Source: Oegoconia quadripuncta (Eukaryota; Arthropoda; Insecta; Lepidoptera; Autostichidae). From it: a stretch of 64,000 nucleotides of DNA. The stretch's first letter is position 1; each line of letters begins with the position of its first letter. The notes beneath the pieces are model-generated. The model worked only from the letters and a program-made list of their open reading frames with translations. It was not told the DNA's origin and did no database searches. Made by a program: the position numbers and the translations under genes. The DNA lies in contig OX438750.1 of assembly GCA_949316235.1 (NCBI GenBank), forward strand, positions 2,060,501 through 2,124,500. Reading direction: 5' to 3'. Positions 1 through 11,245 of the stretch are shown here, piece by piece.

Positions 1-110
1 AAAAATAAAAACCGCGTACAAAATAATGTATTCTTTTAGCAGCGGTATGGCACAGAATTAATATAGTACGATATGATCCATGCCACAGCATTATGCTGAG
101 CTGGAACCTT

Positions 111-983
111 TTTTTTGTGACGGGGGGAAATCTTTAAAAGATACCCAGACTCCTGGTGGAGAGCCTGGATTATGTGGGATTTACACCCACTAAACGAAAC
201 AAAAATAAAATTGAAATTCCACAATTTAGACTTAGCAAGGTTAGCACATCCTTTGTGGGACACAGCATACGGTTTTACAATAAAATACCAGAACATGGTA
301 TTGAGTTTAACAGAGCAGAAATTTCAACGCCACATTAAAGAAACTCTGTGTAAGAAGGGTTATTACAGGATAGATGATTATTTAGGCGATAAGGAGGTCT
401 GGTGTTAGCTGGTAGTTATGTTAATTGCTATTGTTTTGTAATATGTAATATAAAATGTAATATTATTGTAAAGATGGAAACTAATTGAAAAGATGTGTTG
501 TTGCGGAGTTTCTTATCGCTACTTCTCCCTAACCATAAAACCTTGTGAAGTGATAGTTTAAAAAAAAATAACATGTTGACTTTCAATAAGTGATATTTTT
601 GTATCCTACATTGAATAAAATATTTTTGATTTTGATTTTGATTTGATTTTGATGGACTAAAAGAGTCGGAGAACACAGGGAACTCAAAGGATTGGTACCG
701 ATGCTCCTCTAGCGCTCAGCTGAAGCCCTCCCCGGGCTGGCTTAGTAGCTAAGCCGCACAAGCTCGCCGATGTCGGCTGCAGCGTAACGAGACCACGTCG
801 TACCACCGCTGCCATTCATGGGGCCGCCACCACTGGTGAAAGGACGGCCAGAGCGACTCTGACTGCCCACGACCCTGGGCGCCCCTGCTCAGGGGCATAG
901 TCGTGCGTGACGCAACGGGAGGACTCTTTGGTCCTCCCGGTGTCTCCGTATACGGGCAGGTTCGGACCCTATTTGTCTGAGAG
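111..983 (-). mobile_element. Minus-strand retroposon with 13-bp TSD, carrying a LINE-1 copy inside
   Basis: The 13-mer GAGCTGGAACCTT occurs at 98-110 and again at 984-996, exactly bracketing this block. Its left end is an oligo-T run (an A tail on the minus strand). The right part, 690-983, is unusually GC-rich and resembles a LINE 3' region, but I cannot name the family. The plus-strand LINE-1 tail at about 165-657 sits within it. Confidence 0.55.
160..657 (+). mobile_element. LINE-1 3' end (frameshifted C-terminus and 3' UTR)
   Basis: A broken reverse-transcriptase C-terminus: one frame carries FRLSKVSTSFVGHSIRFYNK, another continues KETLCKKGYYRIDDYLGDK. The 3' UTR follows and ends in gattttgattttgattt repeats, as in the copies at 39600-40085 and 42395-42730. 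Confidence 0.75.
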
Positions 984-1128
984 GAGCTGGAACCTTATAT
1001 CAGCTTGCATTATTATGTTTTAGCATTATTATTTCAAAATTTTCATTTACATGCACATTGTAAGCTGAATAAATTTCTTTCTTTCTTTTTAATTAATAAT
1101 GTAAGTATCACAACGCTATCAAAAACTT

Positions 1129-1281
1129 TACACATGCCCGTATTCATCATACAAACATATGACCCTAGCAAAGTATTATGGGCCGCGCGCTCTAACTACT
1201 TTGCCCCTAGCGGGATTCGAACCCGCGACCTTTTGGTAATAGCAGACAGCGTTTCTAACCACTACACCAAACAGGTGGTCA
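1129..1281 (-). mobile_element. SINE-B, head part with a small internal duplication
   Basis: tRNA-like B box (gggattcgaacccgcgacc, reverse) and the cattacaccaaacaggt-like A-box end. About 40 bp of the anticodon side is duplicated or inserted. Confidence 0.65.
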
Positions 1282-1539
1282 AATTGAGGTACGCAAAAGA
1301 ACAAGATCAAAAAATAAAAAAAAAACCTAATCTGTTTTTGGAAATAAACATTTTTGCATTTTAAAAAAGGTTTACCTCGTGTCCGTGGTTTGTTGAGACT
1401 GAATGTATCTCCCTGCCTTTCTTCGATTCCACCGCGATCTGGGTCCGGGAGTGTATTGCTATGCCACCATTTTGAGCTGGGTTCGTCCATTTTAATCTGT
1501 GAACGAAAATCGGCGATTAATTCCTAGACTGCTAGAGAC

Positions 1540-2046
1540 CTATAACAATATAATGTGTCGTAGATATGACATAGATAGCGATAAATTAGCGATAGAATTC
1601 ATTATTCGAACGGTCAACTGACTATCATAATACGCGGTTAATGGGAAGTAAACCTGGTGGCGCTGGTATCGCCGGAAACGGCGTGGTGACGACGTAACAG
1701 TAATATAAGGTCTGCAAATGGAAAATGAGAGGAACTTGGCTAACAGCCTTCAAAGGAGTCGGAGCTCCACTGAACACATCACCGACTGTGAGTGATTCTG
1801 ATTACCTTCTATCACCGACACGTGGAAGAATCAGGTTAGTCGTTAGCTAATTAGAAGTTGATCATGGGATTTGAACAAGGATGAATTATAGACTACTCTG
1901 GTTGAATTCCACAGACTGCACGCGAGGGCCAAGTTGTATGGCATGAGGAGCGTGCAATAATGTCGCTATTGCCCGAATAACCCTATACCACGCGACTGGC
2001 ACCGTCCCGGTCGCTAGCAACGCCCACACCCGCCCATCTAAGACAT
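1540..2046 (-). repeat. Unnamed interspersed repeat, inverted partner at the right edge
   Basis: Matches 63276-63860 in the opposite orientation over about 500-580 bp, for example the block around cgggacggtgccagtcgcgtgg. No coding capacity is seen. The type is undetermined. Confidence 0.6.
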
Positions 2047-2254
2047 ATATTATATTTGAAGACCTTTCATTATGGTATAATTAAGGACTATGAAGAAATA
2101 TTAATGATAGAAATACAAGTATTTAAATAAACGTATGTTCGTCATGGCGGCCATTTTGAAGGCATCACCGCAAACGTCAAATCAAATAGATTCCGAAGGT
2201 TTTTTGTTTTAAATAAGAAAAAAACACGTAAATTAATTTATAATAAAAAAGATT

Positions 2255-2310
2255 TCTGTATTTTCTTTTCTGTTGTGCAATAAAGTGTATTTGTATAGTA
2301 TTGTATTGTT
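2255..2310 (+). mobile_element. LINE-2 3' end fragment
   Basis: ttgtgcaataaagtgtattt and a tgtat-rich tail, as in 5905-6000, 13930-14092 and 35985-36130. Confidence 0.6.
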
Positions 2311-2599
2311 AGATTTCCAAAGCGATCCGTTCAAGAAATATTAAGCTTTAAATTGTTAATTTACGTAAAGTTTAAGTACTTGCTTAGTATAAAAAAATCA
2401 AAACTCACTCAAGAGATCTCGATATTGGTGAAAATGTGATATCAAGTTTGATTGGCAGGTGGATGACCATTGATTGCTGTGTTCGAACTATGTGCTCGGA
2501 CGGTTGTAGCGGGCCGTCAGTGGATAACGAAGTCACTGTGGTACCTTGATACCTGGAAAACAATGAGGAATTAATCCAGTTTCTTAGACACAGTCAACA

Positions 2600-2775
2600 C
2601 AGTTAAAGTAGCAGGCCTTTATTTATAAATATATGTAGGAGAAAGTCTAAAGGTAAATTACGTTAGATTAGAACCAACCGTTTCGTGGGTGTCGTTAAAG
2701 GCGACTAAGGGACTTTCCACCAAAAAACATCTATTGTTTTGTTAAACATCTATAACGATGGATGTTGTTTCAATC
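2600..2775 (+). repeat. Unnamed interspersed repeat (second copy 33203-33362)
   Basis: Shares gcaggcct..atttataaata, tgtaggagaaagt and cgactaagggactttccacc with 33203-33362; a fragment is at 11162-11245. 2311-2600 shows nothing I recognise. Confidence 0.55.
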
Positions 2776-2856
2776 ATTAAACTTTAAATTTTTGGAACAC
2801 CCACTCTAATGTTTGGGATATCTCTGACCACCCCATTTGGGATCTTTTTTTTAATA

Positions 2857-3082
2857 AATAAATATCTTTGCACATTCACACAACGCCATCTAGTTCCACA
2901 CTAAGCAACTAGACTTGTATTATGGATACCAGATGGTTGATAAACTACATAAATTATACATTATTATATGTGAAAACATCCTTAACTCGGGTACACATGT
3001 CTGTATTCATCATACAAACATATGCCCCTAGCGGGTATCGAACCCGCGACCATTTGGTATAGTAGCAGATTTTCTAACCTTA
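2857..3082 (-). mobile_element. SINE-B
   Basis: Carries the 3' body (cgccatctagttccacac, ggataccagatggttgat) and the tRNA-like head in reverse. A body fragment recurs at 3313-3365. Confidence 0.75.
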
Positions 3083-3389
3083 CTGTCACTTATGTTCGGT
3101 TTTTATGCCTGATTTTAACGTTTTGTTATATCATAAGTAATACCTTATGTGCATGTCGTTCCTCCACGTTAAGTCGTCAGTAGAGGGCGCTGTCACATTA
3201 CCTCTTATCGAAGTAAATGACACGATGGTAGAATGAAACCTTATAGGTGTTCCTGAAAATGAAAAGATTGTCAAATTGCAAGTAGATTTCAAGCTTGTAA
3301 TATATAGCGTCACTACTACACAAACAACTTGGCTTGTATTATGGATACCAGATGGTTGATATAGATTCAGATTTATTTGTAATAGTTTT

Positions 3390-3600
3390 AGCGTCGGTGG
3401 CTTAGCGGTTGTGACCTTCCCAGCCCACCTATTCCCAGCTGGGTCGAGTCACGAGGTGTTTATGTACAGAATGGGCGGGACAGCTCTGCCAGGGTCAAAA
3501 CAAACACGGATCACCACACCAACTTATTTATTGCATGAAACAGGTCGTACAAGGATCGAAAGGGCCTTAAAACTAAAAAAAATAACTATTGAGATGTAAA
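3390..3600 (+). mobile_element. Probable tRNA-derived SINE (single copy here)
   Basis: Head gcgtcggtggcttagcggtt with a weak B box (gggtcgagtcacg) and an A-rich end. Similar to SINE-C heads, but the body differs. Confidence 0.4.
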
Positions 3601-3739
3601 GAAAATTATTAATATAACGGTGCGACTAAGTTCAAATCTAGAAATCAATGTGCCAAAAAAAGGATCCGTCAGTTCATCAGTCATTCAGTCAGTTTAAAAT
3701 TTCGAATTGACCACCAATGAGTATCAGCTCAAAAGAACG

Positions 3740-3826
3740 ACGCCGTTACACGGTTAAGACGGGGTCTCCCAATTTGGGAGGTCCGGGTTCGTTTCCTAGG
3801 CAGGCCATGTACCAATGCGTTTTTAA
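3740..3826 (+). mobile_element. SINE-C head fragment
   Basis: ggttaagacggggtctccc, cccaatttgggagg and gtccgggttcgtttcctagg form A-box and B-box-like blocks. 3830-5075 is otherwise AT-rich with no feature I can support. Confidence 0.55.
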
Positions 3827-5074
3827 TACATTATGATACAAGTGTGCTATGGTGATCATTACATACGAGGCGATATTGTGATGCGCAATAAGATAGCCGA
3901 GTAGGTAATGATCAGGCACACGCGTTTCATACGACGTTTTTCAACACACTTGAGAGGAAGAAAACAAACTCATGTAGGTATTAACACAATTTTAATTATT
4001 AAAACAATTAGTAAAAGTACAATTTTGAAAACGGTAATTAACAGTTTTTGTTGGTATTTCAACAATTTGTGTTTCACTATACCTACATAAAAGATCGTGG
4101 GATTTTGTTTTTGGTATTTTTAATTTTCACAAGAAGCATTTCACCGTGGGTTTCAATAACTTTTGTTGTAACACTATTAAGTTCTTGACGTCTACACGCG
4201 CCAGTAATGCCAAATATCAACTTCAACGTCTCTTCAAAAATGGCGTAAATTTGCTATACATTTGGATATCGATATTATTTTTAATCTTTACTGTGCTTTT
4301 TAGCATAGAGTAAATGCACCAAAGTGAGCTGGGCTTATATTTATTCGCCATTTCATTAAAATATGCAAAAAAAAAGATTATCGGAGAAAGAGTGTGCGTT
4401 CTTGCTGCTTTTCTATTGTACAAAAGTTCCATATATGCCGCTTAGTACTTCTCACTTGATTTTGATACCCTTTTAGGATATCGCTCGTGTTTCTTGCCTC
4501 TTAAAGTATATCCGACGGCGTCAAATTTTGGTTAGGTTCATTTTCTTCACTTGAAGTAGACATTTTCGATAATATTCTAGCTCAAAGTAACTATAACTTC
4601 GTCGTAACCAACAAATATTTACGAAAAATGTTGCATTTTTTTTTCTTGGCGCGCGATATATGCGCACGCATGGAAAATGGCGCGAACCAACAGCCAATAT
4701 TAAAAGTGAAAAAGTAGTAGTTTGTTTTTGTAACATAATTAATTGAATTAAGGCTAGGTATATCAGTAAATTTCAATATTCATTTATCATCACAATTTAG
4801 AAAACGCATTTTCTTTTTCATTTATTATGTAGAATACATTTTGCCACATGAAAACCGAAAAAAAAAATCATTATTACCCGACTAAATACGAAAGGCTGTG
4901 TCTTCATACACCTAACTTGCAATGAAAGACATGTTTAACTTAGTCAGGTTGTTATTATAGCACTTGTGCTGTAATATAATGAAAAAACACTCGTGTTTAA
5001 TAGCCTAGATTATGAGTCTAAAGACGGTGTAATAAGAACAACCTTACGAGCAAGTGTGTTGAAAATACAATTTA

Positions 5075-5600
5075 ATTACTTATGTGCATTTATCCGACTG
5101 CTCTTTAACGATGAAACCTGCATGCCCGAGAAATAAAAATTCAAAGGCATTGGGCCAGCATGGTGGACTATGGCCCATACTCCCTCATATACGAGGGAAG
5201 GCCTATATCCCTGCAGTGGGATGTTTACGGGCTGAGGATGATGATGCTGTTATTGCGTAAACATTTTACGCCCAGGTAAGTTCACTGCCGGATGTGAATC
5301 CTCTTTCGTTGCACGATTTGTCTCTTTCACAGGATGATTTGCCCTAATTTATCCGACTGCTCTTTAACGGCGAAGGAAAACATCGCGAGGAAACCTGCAT
5401 GCCTTAGAAATTAAAATTTAAAAGCATGTGAAGTCCCCCACCCTCATTGGACCATCGTGGTGGACTATGGCCTATATCCCTGCAGTGGGATGTGGGATTG
5501 CATGATTGCCAATAAGCAGAGGAATATGACAATCGTTGCAATGAACATGGAAACGTTTGTACGTTCATGTGACCCATTATTCGCACTGGGATTATCACAG
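5075..5600 (+). mobile_element. Two SINE-C bodies
   Basis: 5075-5240 and 5337-5490 each carry tttatccgactgctctttaa, gaggaaacctgcatg and ccctgcagtgggatgt. The part to 5600 is not recognised. Confidence 0.6.
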
Positions 5601-5624
5601 GAGAGTTCGCATTATAAATAATAA

Positions 5625-5893
5625 TAAAAATAAATAAATAAATATTCTAGCGCCATCTAGTTCCACAGTAAGCAACTATAGGCTTGTGTTGTGGATACCA
5701 GATGGTTGATAAACTACACAAATACATGTTTTTTTTTTGTAAATAAAAACTTATTATACATGAAAACATCGATAACTCGGGTACACATGTCCGTATTCAT
5801 CACACAAACATATGCCCCTAGCGGTATTCGAACCCGCAACCTTTTAGTATACAGTGGTCAGAGTTGCTAACCACTACACCAATCAGGCCGTCT
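5625..5893 (-). mobile_element. SINE-B, nearly full length
   Basis: Body with cgccatctagttccacag and head with the anticodon-arm-like ctaaccactacaccaa in reverse order. Confidence 0.78.
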
Positions 5894-5904
5894 AATATAG
5901 TGAT

Positions 5905-6000
5905 CTTTTAGTGATAAGATCGCCAAATTGTACATTCTATTCTTACCACTTCTCTGAAACTCCATTTTCTTTTCTGTTGTGCAATAAAGTGTATTTGTAT
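5905..6000 (+). mobile_element. LINE-2 3' end
   Basis: gtgataagatcgccaaattg through ttgtgcaataaagtgtattt. Confidence 0.65.
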
Positions 6001-6299
6001 TTATTTTTTTTGTTTATTTATCCATAGAACATTATTTGAACAATCTTCACTATAAGACGCCTATACGAAAACCTGTAAAGGTTTGTGTGTAGTACGAATG
6101 AGGTCACACACTTAATTATTACAAAAGTTATGTAATGTAACTTAAATATCTAGATACATAAGATGATATGCGAAAGCAAGTAGACATGTGTCTCTCTATC
6201 GAAATAATATTTGTTGGAAAGGCACTTCCTACATAGTATTCGGGTAGTGTTATTCCTCTATGATAGTATCGTATTGTGTATTGTATAAGTACTTATACA

Positions 6300-6505
6300 A
6301 TTCAATTCAATTCAATTTATTGCGTTTATGTTGTACATAGTATGGATCTTAAAATATTTTTAGGTATCAAACATAAACCCTGCTAGGGCACAACAATTAA
6401 ATTTATAATGCATGCACATAAACGTACGGATTACTTAATTTATTAAAAGTACAAAACAATATAACACTTAAATGTCTTCAATAATTATATCTATCTTTAC
6501 ATTAA
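6300..6505 (-). mobile_element. LINE 3' end with (CAATT)n tail
   Basis: A run of caatt repeats followed by ttattgcgtttatgttgtac, a typical reversed LINE tail. Family unclear. Confidence 0.4.
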
Positions 6506-6507
6506 TA

Positions 6508-6746
6508 ATAATAATAATAATAAATATTTCGGACACTTACACCAATCATCTAGTCCCAAACTAAGCAAAGCTTGTGCTATGGATACAAGATAAACGGATA
6601 AACATACATAAATATTTATATAAACATCCAAGACTCGGGAATAAATGTTCGTATTCATCACACAAACATTTACCCCTCGCTGGATTCGAACCCGCAACCG
6701 TTGGTTTCGCTGATAGGGTCACTATCCACTACACCAATCGGTCGTC
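6508..6746 (-). mobile_element. SINE-B2
   Basis: Subfamily with gattcgaacccgcaaccgtt and a body reading gtcccaaactaagcaaagct. Related copies at 22998-23123 (minus) and 45136-45375 (plus). Confidence 0.7.
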
Positions 6747-6780
6747 ATATTTCATATTTATAAATTTATATATATATATA

Positions 6781-7095
6781 CAGGGTGTCCCTGGAAGTAT
6801 GGATCAAATCGAACAGGGGCATGGGGAAGGTCATTCCCAAACTTTTTAACCCTATGGATGTCGGTGCCATTTTTGACGGTTCAAAAGTTATGATCAATTT
6901 TTTACATTTTCATATTATCGAATAGTGCTTATACAAAAAAAAATTTTAAAAGAAAACTAGCAAAGCTATCAGCTTAATTTTTTAATTAAAAATAATTAAT
7001 TAATTTTTTTTTTTATTTTTTTTTTCAGCTTAAGTTTGGGAATGACCTTCCCCATGCCCCTGTTCGATTTGATCCATACTTCCAGGGACACCCTG
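6781..7095. mobile_element. Mariner-like MITE with long TIRs
   Basis: Left end CAGGGTGTCCCTGGAAGTAT and its reverse complement at the right end, TA on both sides, TIR about 55 bp, no transposase. Inserted in a (TA)n run. Confidence 0.75.
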
Positions 7096-7441
7096 TATAG
7101 TATATTATATTATATATTATTTATTCGTTTATATTTCTTTATCGTCTAGGAACTCTTGCAGCGAGTAGTAGCATTTATTTATTATTATTATCTATACTTA
7201 CCCAACTCAGTTGGATAGTCGTTGACGATTTGTATAGGGTAGTAAACCATCTGTTGGTTGATATGGCTGCCGAAACGGATGAAGTCTTCTATTGTTTTCT
7301 TTACTAAAAACCAATACTTATATCAGTAGACATTTTTTTTTAAACGGACGGACGGAGCAAAGATACAATCTCCACTGAGACTAGCATAGTTGCGCGATAG
7401 AGTGCGCAAGGCTTTTTGGCGGGATCTCGGCGAGTAAAGTT

Positions 7442-8085
7442 AGTTACCGACTCATAGTCACACCAAGTTGTGATGTTTGTAGTTTGTAGTGGTAGAGCCA
7501 CGCTGTAAGCTATTAGCTTGCAACATGAATGGGCCGGCTCGACCGGGGAAGTACCACCCTCTCGCAGAAGACCGACGTCCGAGTAGTGGCATTTTGCCAC
7601 TGCGCTTCGTCCGGTGAGCGAGGGCGCCGGAGGCCCACCTTCCAGTTTCTCTCCAGCATGGTAGCGGTATTTAAAGAGTTAGTACCCCAGGAGGGTACCA
7701 GCACTGCTGGAGAATCCCTCATCGCTCAGGCTGCCCTACTTATTCTGGGGTGGACACCTTCCTCAAAGGCCGGCAACGCATCTGTGACCCTTTTGGTGTT
7801 GCGGGTGCCCATGGGCGGCGATGATTGCTTTCCATCAGGTGACCCGCATGCTCGTTTGCCGCCCTCTCATATAAAAAAAAAAAAAAAAAAAAAGTTATCA
7901 CACCAGTGTTACAAAGGTTAGGTTGACATTGTTGTTTGTTCCTGTTAAACCTAAATTTTCAACAGGTACAGCACTAGCAATTATAATATAAATGGTGTGG
8001 AAAAATTAGTAGTGTGACTAACAAGAAAAAGAATCCTGTTTGTAACACTGGTGTGATAACTTGGTGTGACTATGAGTCGGTAAGG
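7442..8085. mobile_element. hAT-like TIR element with 8-bp TSD
   Basis: GTAAAGTT at 7434-7441 and 8086-8093. TIRs ttaccgactcatagtcacac / reverse complement. The 8-bp TSD suggests hAT. No transposase is seen. Confidence 0.6.
7470..7890 (+). mobile_element. Poly(A) retroposon inside the hAT-like element
   Basis: Interrupts the left TIR after caccaagtt and ends cgtttgccgccctctcatat plus an A run, after which the TIR resumes. The same 3' end is at 11090-11155, 26855-26960, 50685-50715 and 51025-51150. Confidence 0.6.
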
Positions 8086-8806
8086 GTAAAGTTGCATTTT
8101 ACTTTTTAATTCTTATAATTTGTGCATTCTAACTTTTGAAGCTTAATAATGGCAGAATATTGTGCAGCAAACGTTAGTGTTGGTGTACAGGTGAAAGGAA
8201 ATGTAAATTAAAGTGCGTAACGGAGCTTTCGGGTTCCCACAAGAAGCCGCCAAAATCTTTTGTAAAGCATTCTGCTACTTTACTGAAGAATGACTTGACC
8301 GTGACTAGACTCTGTATACACCAAGTATACGACGAATTACTTGTTTTGACTGAGACTGACTTATAAACTGAAGAAATGAGAGAAATAAAATTTTTCACTC
8401 GAAACTGGCAGTAATGTCCCTTGACAGTGAGGTTGACTGGTCGCCATCCTCAAAAATAAGAAGAAGAAAAAGAGTGCGCAAATATGCTAGTCTCAGTGGA
8501 GATTATATTTTTGCTCCGTCCGTTTGGGCCGTGGGGGCCAGGCGCTCATTGTCTTTTTCGAGAGATATCTGAGCGTCTGATCGAAGCTTCAAATGATCGG
8601 AACGCTGGCTTCTATTTCACACATCTTATCTATCTATCATTCATTGATTTCTGTTAATAAACCATCTATTTAAACATTACTTACAATCTTCTATATTCCA
8701 ACTAGCAAATCGCGTTTGGTCTATGTGCGTCGCATATACCGTCTTGTCCTGGATTTTGATTATGATATCTATGTGAATCTGAAATTTATTATAACTTTTA
8801 AATTTT

Positions 8807-9080
8807 AGTTTACGATTCGGAGGTCGCGGGTTCGATCCCCAACGGGGTACATGTTTAAGTACCCGGTTTGGTTGGTGGTAGGGCATTTTAAATGTCCGCC
8901 TGGCTAGCTACTACCATCTTATCTAAATGTAAATGTTCAGGTTGTCAGAGATGAGATAGCCAGTCCCCCAAATGTGTTGGGGTTTCCGGGTCAGTACGCT
9001 TCCACCTTCGACCTCATCTTCACTTAACATCAGGTGTGATTGAGGTCAAGTACAAACAAGTCGTGCATAAAAAAAACAAA
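8807..9080 (+). mobile_element. SINE-A, 5' truncated
   Basis: gattcggaggtcgcgggttc B box, catcttatctaaat body and cttaacatcaggtgtgattg end. Confidence 0.75.
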
Positions 9081-9142
9081 AAGGTCATCCTACAGCAGGC
9101 TTTTAGAAAAATTTTCCTACTCCTGGATTGCATGTTTTTATA

Positions 9143-10652
9143 CAGGGTGTAATCGTTAAGTGTGCACAGGCGATTATTCCGTAACTATTACAGATATCAA
9201 AAGACTTTAAACTGATATCGAAAATACTTTACCTGATGAGTAAAATGACATTAATAACTTTTTAAAAATAAAACGAGAAATATCCAAAAAAATACATTAA
9301 ACACTCCCATACATTTAGCATGAGATAGTAGAGATTTTAGTTTCCTTATTTTAAGGGGAATAGTATCAACTCATTTTATCCTTATCATTTTATAATTAAC
9401 CGCAATGGAACCTTAACTGGACAGAGATATCTCACCTTTGTACAAAACGATATAAATTAGAACCAATTACAGACGATGAAAGAAGATCGATAATTTTTCA
9501 ACAAGATGGAGCACCTGCACATAATACAAATGTTGTAATGAATTTCAGGAGAAAAAGTGGAGCAAGTGCGTGAGTTTGTGTATTTGGGTTCACTGTTCAA
9601 ATCAAATTCAAATCAGGTAAATGGAGCACTGCATGCCTTTATGAGGAGCCAGAATGTGCTCGTCTGGCTGTTCATGGCGGGGTGCTGGTTCCAACACTGA
9701 CTTACGGGAGTGAATGCTGGGTATGGCAAAAGAAGAATGAAATGCAGTGGAAATGAGATCATTGAGAAGTATGAATGGGGTGACTCTGAAATATAGAATC
9801 AGAAATAGTGTAATTAGGGAGTTAAGTAGTGTGAATGAAGATGTAGTGACAAAGATTGAAAAAGGTATGCTGAGATGGTTTGGACATGTGGAGAGGATGA
9901 ATGAAAGAAGACTTACGAAAGAGATATACAAAGCGAATGTGGATGGTAGTGTTGTTAGGGGAAGACCACGGCGAACGTACCATGATCAAATCGGGGACGT
10001 CTTAAAGAAAGGCCAAGTCAAGAGTACCCTAAACCGACAAGCAAGTATGAACAACCTTATGAGAGTGAAGAAAGCAGAAGAGGTGTGTCAGGATCGTAGC
10101 AAGTGGAAGTCTGTGGTCTCTGCCTACCCCAACGGGAAACAGGCGTGACATTATGAATGTATGTATGTAATGAATTTCTTACGAAACAATTTTAATGGCT
10201 TAATAGCTAATAATAGTGCAACCCCTTGGCCTGCCAGATCACCGGATCTCACGCCTTGTGATTTCTTCCTATGGGGATTTGTCAAAGACCACGTGTACAT
10301 AGCCTAGAAGAGTTACAGAATCGTGTACGTCGTGCAATTGCTTTAATTACTCCGTAAATGTTAAGGAAAGTTCATTTAGAAACTGTAAATAGAGCTCGTC
10401 ATTGTATTGCACAACGAGGACGTCACTTCGAACATCTGCTCTGAATAGGTACAAAATTTTGTACTTACTAAGAAATAAAATGTATGGGAGTGTTTAATAT
10501 ATATTTTTTTGGATATTTCTCGTTTTATTTTTAAAAAGTTATTAATGTCATTTTACTCATTAGGTAAAGTACTTTCGATATCAGTTTAAAGTTTTTTGAT
10601 ATTTATAATAGTTCGGAATAATCGCCTGTACACACTTAACGATTACACCCTG
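9143..10652 (+). mobile_element. Tc1/mariner element with broken transposase, split by an RTE LINE
   Basis: TIRs of about 190 bp start CAGGGTGTAATCGTTAAGTG at both ends, with TA on each side. The plus strand encodes FQQDGAPAHNTNVVMNF, then after the insert WPARSPDLTPCDFFLWGFVK and near the end RHCIAQRGRHFEHL. These are the second and third acidic-residue regions and the C-terminus of an IS630/Tc1/mariner DDE transposase. The N-terminal DNA-binding half is missing. Confidence 0.8.
9547..10165 (+). mobile_element. RTE-a LINE 3' end inserted in the mariner element
   Basis: 13-bp TSD TGTAATGAATTTC at 9534-9546 and 10166-10178. Encodes [18 protein letters not shown] and [14 protein letters not shown], tail (ATGT)n. 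Lacks about 60 bp present in the copy at 60051. Confidence 0.8.
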
Positions 10653-10659
10653 TATAGTT

Positions 10660-10924
10660 TGCTGCATAACAATATTGATTATATGGAAACGGTGAATGAA
10701 ATTAATTACAATTTACCGAGTCGTTCTTTAAGAATAAGGGAATTATATCCACATCGCTTGTTTGCGTTTAACACAAGCAGAACGCATGCAGGGGAGCGTG
10801 CCCCCCCGTGTCGACTGACTAACATCTATAATAAATATCTGACGGATGTGGATGTATTCTTTTTGTCTAAAAGCCAATATAAGAAACAGTGTTTGGAAAT
10901 CCTGTCGGACATTGGTGATACTTA
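10660..10924 (+). mobile_element. LINE reverse-transcriptase C-terminus
   Basis: Open frame with LFAFNTSRTHAGERAPPCRL and SQYKKQCLEIL up to TAA 10923. This is the C-terminal region of a non-LTR ORF2. 10925-11090 is its likely 3' UTR. Confidence 0.55.
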
Positions 10925-11089
10925 AGTTTTAAATTAACTGGTTCGGATTGCTTTTCTGTCTCTGCAGTTATATGTATATAAAATTGTCGTGGATAACGGA
11001 GTTGGTTACATTATGACCTCCATTGTGTACATATAAGATTATAAAACATAACTGTATTATGTAGCTGTTAGTTGTCCTGAATAGAATCA

Positions 11090-11245
11090 GGTGACCCGCA
11101 TGTTCGTTTGCCGCCCTCTCATATAAAAAATAAAAAATAATAAAAAAAAAATAATAATAATAGAACTAATCCGTCTCTTCCCGTGGCTGTCGTAAAAGGC
11201 GACTAAGGGACTTTACATTAAAACATTGTTTTAAACATCCTTTTA
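11090..11245 (+). repeat. Fragments of the poly(A) retroposon and of the 2600-type repeat
   Basis: 11090-11125 matches the cgtttgccgccctctcatat end. 11162-11245 matches cgactaagggacttt. 11312-11400 is one end of the TIR element seen complete at 31502-32222. Confidence 0.45.

Larger units (their letters stand above)
7410..8470 (+). mobile_element. RTX retroposed transcript (interrupted copy)
   Basis: Flanked by the 11-bp TSD AGAGTGCGCAA (7399-7409 and 8471-8481). Starts ggctttttggcggg, has aataatggcagaatattgtg, ends aagaagaagaaaaag. Interrupted at 7442-8085. Other copies: 12064-12455 and 44505-44900. Confidence 0.7.
7342..8525. mobile_element. Short palindromic MITE split by a retroposon
   Basis: Outer arms aacggacggagcaaa...ctccactgagactagcat at 7342-7386 and the reverse complement at 8484-8525. 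Without the insert at 7410-8470 it is only about 110 bp. The first of four nested layers. Confidence 0.65.

Noticed and set aside
3202..3252. A 51-nt minus-strand stretch between a good acceptor and GTAATG reading NTYKVSFYHRVIYFDKR, as exon 15 of the lipid transfer gene
   Set aside because: Exon 14 ends in phase 0, but this frame needs a preceding 2-nt overhang; in phase 0 it hits a stop at once. Without an intermediate exon it cannot follow.
7513..7921. Overlapping open frames in the GC-rich stretch as a host gene
   Set aside because: The stretch is the 3' end of a repeated poly(A) retroposon whose end recurs at four other places.
8810..8870. tRNA-like blocks as genuine tRNA genes (also at many other SINE heads)
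   Set aside because: They have B-box-like text but are followed by the same long SINE body each time and do not close a cloverleaf acceptor stem.
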